Origin: Candidatus Stahliibacteriota bacterium | Lineage (GTDB): Bacteria > Hydrothermota > Tepidihabitantia > SM23-42 | Assembly: GCA_030670605.1 (NCBI GenBank) | Contig: DAOVBK010000029.1 | Coordinates: forward strand, 1 to 10,441 | Length of the DNA: 10,441 bases | Direction: 5' to 3' | Notes under the pieces: model-generated | Told to the model about the DNA's origin: nothing | Seen by the model: only the letters and a program-made list of their open reading frames with translations | Database searches by the model: none | Made by a program: the position numbers and the translations under genes | Shown here: in pieces, positions 7,465 to 10,441 of the stretch | Numbering within the stretch: position 1 is the first letter of the stretch | How the letters are laid out: every line of letters starts with the position of its first letter

Positions 7465-7580
7465 ATGAGTCTCATCGTCGGATGGTCAGATAGTCTGACT
7501 CATGATTAGTCAGATAGTCTGATTGTCCTATAGTCTCATAGTCAGACAATAGGACAATAAGACTATAGGACAATCAGACT
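7465..7580. repeat. Dense array of interleaved palindromes with a 21-bp inverted repeat
   Basis: Three layers are visible. ATGAGTCTCAT (7465-7475) is a dyad. GTCAGATAGTCTGA occurs twice as a direct repeat with 24-bp period (7485-7498, 7509-7522), and each copy is itself a dyad TCAGA-TAG-TCTGA. Positions 7516-7536 and 7560-7580 form a perfect 21-bp inverted repeat around a 23-nt loop. The loop holds a second ATAGGACAAT (7549-7558; the other is 7565-7574), so ATTGTCCTAT (7522-7531) can pair with either. AGTCAGAC (7540-7547) can also pair back to 7493-7500. It lies between divergent promoters but outside both predicted leaders. This fits a small palindromic mobile or satellite element, a structured RNA, or a protein-binding array; the sequence does not decide. 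Confidence 0.7.
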
Positions 7581-7636
7581 CACAGAATCGTCCATATGCC
7601 TGGCAACGAGGTGTTGACCATGAACATTGATACGAT

Positions 7637-7652
7637 TGCATGAGTGCATGCA
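7637..7652. promoter_or_regulatory. Dyad TGCATG-N4-CATGCA upstream of the plus-strand promoter
   Basis: A perfect 6-bp-arm inverted repeat whose right edge is 14 bp upstream of the TTGACA at 7666. The position suits an activator or repressor half-site pair. A binding role is inference. Confidence 0.35.
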
Positions 7653-7665
7653 GGATGTCCGCGTG

Positions 7666-7693
7666 TTGACACGTGAATACTTTTGCTTATTAT
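7666..7693 (+). promoter_or_regulatory. Sigma-70-type promoter of the plus-strand operon
   Basis: TTGACA (7666-7671), 16-bp spacer, TATTAT (7688-7693), predicted start near 7700. The ribosome site GGAGG (7714-7718) and ATG at 7726 follow. The -35 lies inside the perfect dyad CGTGT-TG-ACACG (7662-7673), a possible operator. Confidence 0.75.
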
Positions 7694-7725
7694 AGAGAAA
7701 CGTGTTTCAGCACGGAGGCAGAGGA

Positions 7726-8040
7726 ATGTACGAGTCGTATGTAAGACACAAAGAATACCCGACATACTATGAAACGCTGCTGACAAGCTCTAAGTACAAG
7801 GCACTTGTCTATCAAACTGGTTTTGATATTGTCGCACATGAGCAGTTCACCACGGGCAAGAAACTAACTGCAGAACAGACACAAGAGGAAATACGCTTTG
7901 CCTGCGACCGCGTTCCGAAAATATATGGTATCGAGGCACGGTGCTATGACGACGTATGGAAGAAATTCGGCAAAGCGATTGAAGAGCACGGTTGTGGTCA
8001 TTTATCAAAAACTGTCCTGTTTATCACTAAGAAAACCTGA
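7726..8040 (+). CDS. Small protein resembling a methyltransferase C-terminal part
   Basis: 104 residues, with a strong ribosome site (GGAGG, 7 nt before the ATG) and a clear promoter, so it is probably expressed as it stands. A GTG at 7702 is in frame but lies upstream of the ribosome site and is rejected. The segment KKLTAEQTQEEIRFACDRVP and the ending EEHGCGHLSKTVLFITKK recall the C-terminal half of class I SAM-dependent methyltransferases, by memory and without a search. No SAM-binding GxGxG motif is present here or in any frame upstream. It may be a stand-alone remnant domain, a decayed gene that acquired a promoter, or a small protein of its own family. There is no signal peptide. It lies 11 nt from the Eis-like gene, so the two are probably co-transcribed. 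Confidence 0.7.
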   Translation: MYESYVRHKEYPTYYETLLTSSKYKALVYQTGFDIVAHEQFTTGKKLTAEQTQEEIRFACDRVPKIYGIEARCYDDVWKKFGKAIEEHGCGHLSKTVLFITKKT

Positions 8041-8051
8041 GCGGAGGAGGT

Positions 8052-9305
8052 ATGAGCACGATGAGATATTTGAAAAAAAAGGATTTTGATCAGTTCATTG
8101 ACATTGTTGTGAAAGCATATCCTGGTTTCAAAGAAACGACTGAAAAACAGAAACGGAAATTCATCAAGCGCTGTGTCACAGAGCAACGTGAGTCGACAAC
8201 AGAAAACTACTACGGCCTGTACCGGCACAAAAAACTTCTCGGTGGCATGCTCCTCCATGACTTTGCAATGACATTCAGTTCACATCAGATCCCGGTCGGT
8301 GGTGTTGGCTTGGTTGCGGTTGATTTGCTGCATAAAAAAGAGAAGGTATGCAAGGAGCTCATTACCGACTTCTTGGAATACTGTACAGAAAATAACACAT
8401 GCATGACCGCACTCCACCCGTTTCGACCTGACTTTTACAAAAAAATGGGATTCGGGTATGGTACGAAAATCAACACATATACGATCAAACCTGCTCATCT
8501 GCCGCGCGGGCGGTCAAAGGCGCATGTCGTCTATCTCACAAAAAAAGACGTGCGTGGTCTGCTCGCCTGCCACAATCGATATGCAGCAAAAACCCATGGT
8601 ATGTTTCAACGTGCGCTGCGCTACATGCAACGCATGATGCAACAGGAAACCAGGCAGTTTGTGGGTTACAAGAAACGCGGTATGGTTCTCGGTTATCTCG
8701 TATTTTCCTTTGAACCACACATTGAGCATAACTTTGTTTCCAATAACCTGCACATACACGAATTCGTGTATGAGAATCCAGAGGTTCTGAGCGAGCTGTT
8801 TACCTTTCTTCACACGCAGGCTGATCAGGTCAATGCAATACAGTACGCGACGCACGACGAAAACTTCCATTTTGTGCCATATGACCCACGCAATGGAACC
8901 GAGAAGATGATCGTACCGCTCTACCATGAATCAAATGTGCAGGGCATCGGTATCATGTACCGTGCTATCAATTTGAAAGGTTTGTTCCAGCAGCTTGCAC
9001 AACATAATTTCAATAATCAAAGTTGTGCAGTGAAGATCACTATCCAAGACACCTTTTTCAGAAAAAACAGCGGGAATACGATTGTGGATTTCATGGATGG
9101 CCACCCCCGCGTCAAGAACCGGGGTGCATATGCTGCTGAGATTACACTCGATGTATCGGATTTCTCATCACTGATCATGGGTGTTGTGGATTATGTAACA
9201 CTGCAGCGATACGGTTTGGCACATATTTCCGATTCCCGTTACGCCACAACGATTGATAGCATTTTCAGGGTTCCGCGCAAACCAGTATGTATGACCATGT
9301 TTTAG
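8052..9305 (+). CDS. Eis-family GNAT N-acetyltransferase with C-terminal sterol-carrier-like domain
   Basis: 417 residues, the usual length of Eis-like proteins, which transfer acetyl groups from acetyl-CoA to amines such as aminoglycosides, polyamines or lysines. Seen: N-terminal GNAT domain (about 1-150) with VGGVGLVAVD and the family block ALHPFRPDFYKKMGFGYG, whose Tyr129 aligns with the catalytic tyrosine of Eis; a second GNAT-like domain (about 150-300) with RYMQRMMQ and GYLVFSF; and an SCP2-like C-terminal domain (about 305-417). The chain ends in Phe, and Eis uses its C-terminal carboxylate. The CoA pyrophosphate loop is HKKEKVCK (94-101), lacking the usual RxxGxG/A glycines. Two starts compete, ATG 8052 and ATG 8061, behind GGAGGAGG (8043-8050). 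8061 has 10-nt spacing from that site and gives MRYLKKKDF, a natural family start. The physiological substrate is unknown. Confidence 0.9.
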   Translation: MSTMRYLKKKDFDQFIDIVVKAYPGFKETTEKQKRKFIKRCVTEQRESTTENYYGLYRHKKLLGGMLLHDFAMTFSSHQIPVGGVGLVAVDLLHKKEKVCKELITDFLEYCTENNTCMTALHPFRPDFYKKMGFGYGTKINTYTIKPAHLPRGRSKAHVVYLTKKDVRGLLACHNRYAAKTHGMFQRALRYMQRMMQQETRQFVGYKKRGMVLGYLVFSFEPHIEHNFVSNNLHIHEFVYENPEVLSELFTFLHTQADQVNAIQYATHDENFHFVPYDPRNGTEKMIVPLYHESNVQGIGIMYRAINLKGLFQQLAQHNFNNQSCAVKITIQDTFFRKNSGNTIVDFMDGHPRVKNRGAYAAEITLDVSDFSSLIMGVVDYVTLQRYGLAHISDSRYATTIDSIFRVPRKPVCMTMF

Positions 9306-9325
9306 TATGCGGTTCCTTACATACT
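9304..9325. repeat. Inverted repeat AGTATG-N10-CATACT after the Eis-like gene
   Basis: Perfect 6-bp arms spanning the stop codon and reaching the first base of the next TTGACA. It is AT-rich with no U-tract, so a weak terminator at best. An operator for the cheW-like promoter is equally possible. Confidence 0.25.
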
Positions 9326-9352
9326 TGACAAATATCGAAATGTGAGGACAAT
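9325..9352 (+). promoter_or_regulatory. Possible promoter of the CheW-domain gene giving a near-leaderless transcript
   Basis: TTGACA (9325-9330), 16-bp spacer, GACAAT (9347-9352). Transcription would start near 9359, about five bases before the ATG at 9364. The -10 is a weaker match (4 of 6) than in the other promoters, but the -35 and spacer match them. Confidence 0.45.
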
Positions 9353-9363
9353 GAGTTACACGC

Positions 9364-9891
9364 ATGGCACAGAAATCAAAGAAGACCCGGACAAAAAAGA
9401 CAATTGTCAAGAAAGCTGTACCGAACAAGAAAGGTACCAAAACGAGCCTAGCACGGAAATTTGCTTTGTTTACTGTCGGCAAAGAGAAGTTCTGCATCGA
9501 TCTTGATGACATTACAGAGATCCTTGATACCTGTGAGGTTTCGCCAGTCGCCCACCTTCCAGAATCGTTTGCCGGTATTGCCAAACTGCACGGCACGTCA
9601 ATACCAGTGGTTGATATGCGAAGACTTCTCAATGAAGATGACGTCGATGTATCGGCTCGGGCTTGTCTGCTCACGACAGTCCGGTCATCGCCCCTCGGAC
9701 TGCTCGTTGATTCTGATGTTACTATTGCGGCATCGCGTAAGGGAAAGCTATTGCCGCTGCCTGATTGTTACACAAAAGAGGAAGCGGAATTCCTCGAAGG
9801 TATTTTCTGGCTTGAGGATTCGCTGTTCGGCATCCTCAAGCCGAAGCAGATGGTCGAAGAACTCGCCCAATGGAGGGTGAAGAATGAGTAA
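9364..9891 (+). CDS. CheW-like domain protein with lysine-rich N-terminal tail
   Basis: 175 residues. CheW proteins couple chemoreceptors to the CheA kinase, and the same fold occurs in other signalling scaffolds. The domain starts at about residue 31 (RKFALFTVGKEKFCIDLDDITEIL). It contains AGIAKLHGTSIPVVDMRRLL, aligning with the family's G-I-x-x-L-R-G-x-x-x-P-V-x-D-L-R-R, and GLLVDSDV, aligning with G-L-x-V-D-x-V. The usual Arg of LRG is His here (LHG). The first 27 residues hold ten Lys and one Arg with no acidic residue, an extension absent from standard CheW. A stop codon at 9352-9354 fixes the start at or after 9364. There is no Shine-Dalgarno sequence near the ATG. No cheA, receptor or flagellar gene is in view, so a chemotaxis role is not shown. 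The stop overlaps the next gene by 8 nt. Confidence 0.88.
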   Translation: MAQKSKKTRTKKTIVKKAVPNKKGTKTSLARKFALFTVGKEKFCIDLDDITEILDTCEVSPVAHLPESFAGIAKLHGTSIPVVDMRRLLNEDDVDVSARACLLTTVRSSPLGLLVDSDVTIAASRKGKLLPLPDCYTKEEAEFLEGIFWLEDSLFGILKPKQMVEELAQWRVKNE

Positions 9892-10441
9892 ATACAGGTT
9901 CATTATTTCTATTATAGGATGTATCTTGCAGATTCTCCTTTTTTTCCTTTTTGTGAAACGGCTCGGCTACTGGAACGCGGTCGGACTCTATTTTGTCATT
10001 CTCGCAGTAATACTCCTACTCTACAATATACTCGTCGATAAGAAACCAACGCTCAAAAAATATTGTATTGTCTATTCCTGTGCAATTACCGTTGCCGCTT
10101 TGGTATCCGGTATTGCCGTGGGTTTTGAATCGGTCGCGCTCGCGTGGCTGGTTCTTGCTGGCATCATCACCGGCATTCTCGTTGCAACACTGCTCTATCA
10201 CGTCATTCACATTTTCATTCCCGGTGGCCTTGAGGAGGAAGGTGTACCTCACTATTTTGAAGTGAGTCTGACATTTTTTTCATTAACCGCGTATCCAATG
10301 CTGTATGCGATACCCTTTACATTCGAAAACGCGATTGTGCTGGCACTCGTCATCTTCGGGTTTTCACTGCTCGTCGGTTTTGCGCTCACGCTGCCGCTTG
10401 TCAGATCAACGAGCATTGTCGCCCGTGCGCTCGAGTCATGG
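9884..10441 (+). CDS. Multi-pass membrane protein (C-terminus beyond the window)
   Basis: 186 residues are visible and the frame is still open at the window edge. The ATG at 9884 overlaps the cheW-like stop by 8 nt and has GGAGG seven bases upstream (9872-9876), so translation is probably coupled. About six hydrophobic helices can be seen: residues about 5-25, 30-51, 60-80, 83-110, 121-140 and 143-168, with short polar loops such as VDKKPTLKKY and GGLEEEGVPHYF. I do not recognise the family. No signal peptide, catalytic motif or transporter signature is visible so far. Coupling to the CheW-like protein raises the possibility of a membrane-linked signalling role, which is inference only. Confidence 0.85.
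   Translation, partial: MSKYRFIISIIGCILQILLFFLFVKRLGYWNAVGLYFVILAVILLLYNILVDKKPTLKKYCIVYSCAITVAALVSGIAVGFESVALAWLVLAGIITGILVATLLYHVIHIFIPGGLEEEGVPHYFEVSLTFFSLTAYPMLYAIPFTFENAIVLALVIFGFSLLVGFALTLPLVRSTSIVARALESW

Larger units (their letters stand above)
7274..7725. other. Divergent intergenic region of about 450 bp without a gene
   Basis: From left to right it holds the lolA-like promoter, the GGGGTC palindrome pair, a pyrimidine-rich stretch with CCTGTTCCCTG/CCTGTTTCCTG-like words (about 7395-7425), the GTCGAGC hairpin, the palindrome array, a quiet stretch (7581-7635), the TGCATG dyad, and the plus-strand promoter and ribosome site. I see no coding frame with a plausible start and ribosome site. 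Confidence 0.7.

Noticed and set aside
7465..7580. CRISPR array
   Set aside because: The repeats are only 14 bp with a 24-bp period and two copies, are internally palindromic, and have no uniform spacers. No cas genes are present.
7580..7786. 68-codon minus-strand frame in the divergent intergenic region
   Set aside because: It overlaps the plus-strand promoter and the start of the 104-aa gene, and has no ribosome site or recognisable content.
8514..8927. 137-codon minus-strand frame opposite the Eis-like gene
   Set aside because: A shadow of the plus-strand gene, with no start signal and a conserved protein on the other strand.
9351..9506. Small open frame of about 51 codons starting at ATG 9351 in another phase of the cheW-like gene
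   Set aside because: The translation is low in hydrophobic residues with no family features. The GAGG upstream is only 3 nt away, and the CheW frame is clearly the coding one.
9168..9674. 168-codon minus-strand frame spanning the Eis/CheW junction
   Set aside because: It covers parts of two recognised plus-strand genes and has no ribosome site.

Overview
The window looks like a piece of a diderm (two-membrane) bacterial chromosome of moderate GC, probably from an uncultivated lineage known mainly from metagenomes. Evidence for two membranes: a LolA-type lipoprotein carrier with a signal peptide, a secreted beta-rich protein ending in Phe like outer-membrane barrels, and a secreted TPR protein. 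ClpC, a PaaI-type thioesterase and RimO are ordinary housekeeping genes. The intergenic spacers carry degenerate palindromes and purine-rich repeats of the kind seen in candidate-phylum genomes. I cannot name the phylum; a WOR-3-like lineage is only a guess.

Layout. Positions 1-2261 (minus) hold all but the C-terminal tip of clpC, started by TTG and driven by a clear promoter at 2285-2312. Positions 2479-7273 (minus) form a probable envelope-linked operon read right to left: lolA-like, PaaI-type thioesterase, rimO, an outer-membrane-protein-like gene, and a 15-repeat TPR protein. Several of its junctions overlap. It is served by a promoter at 7293-7320. The rimO/OMP junction contains a purine-rich repeat with nested palindromes, and that repeat also encodes the OMP's signal peptide.

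Positions 7274-7725 are a divergent intergenic region of about 450 bp and the most unusual part of the window. It holds a pair of GGGGTCAGACCCC-type palindromes in REPIN-like arrangement, a perfect GTCGAGC hairpin, and a dense cluster of interleaved palindromes containing a perfect 21-bp inverted repeat with two competing pairings. Positions 7726-10441 (plus) hold a second transcription unit: a 104-aa protein resembling a methyltransferase C-terminal part, an Eis-family acetyltransferase, a CheW-domain protein with a lysine-rich tail, and a multi-pass membrane protein that runs off the window.

The best promoters share a perfect TTGACA -35 box and a 16-bp spacer. No RNA genes, CRISPR array, insertion sequence or phage genes were seen. 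I found no convincing new multi-gene system. The most promising unexplained signals are the palindrome array at 7465-7580, the REPIN-like pair at 7353-7389, and the repeat that supplies a signal peptide at 4801-4955.
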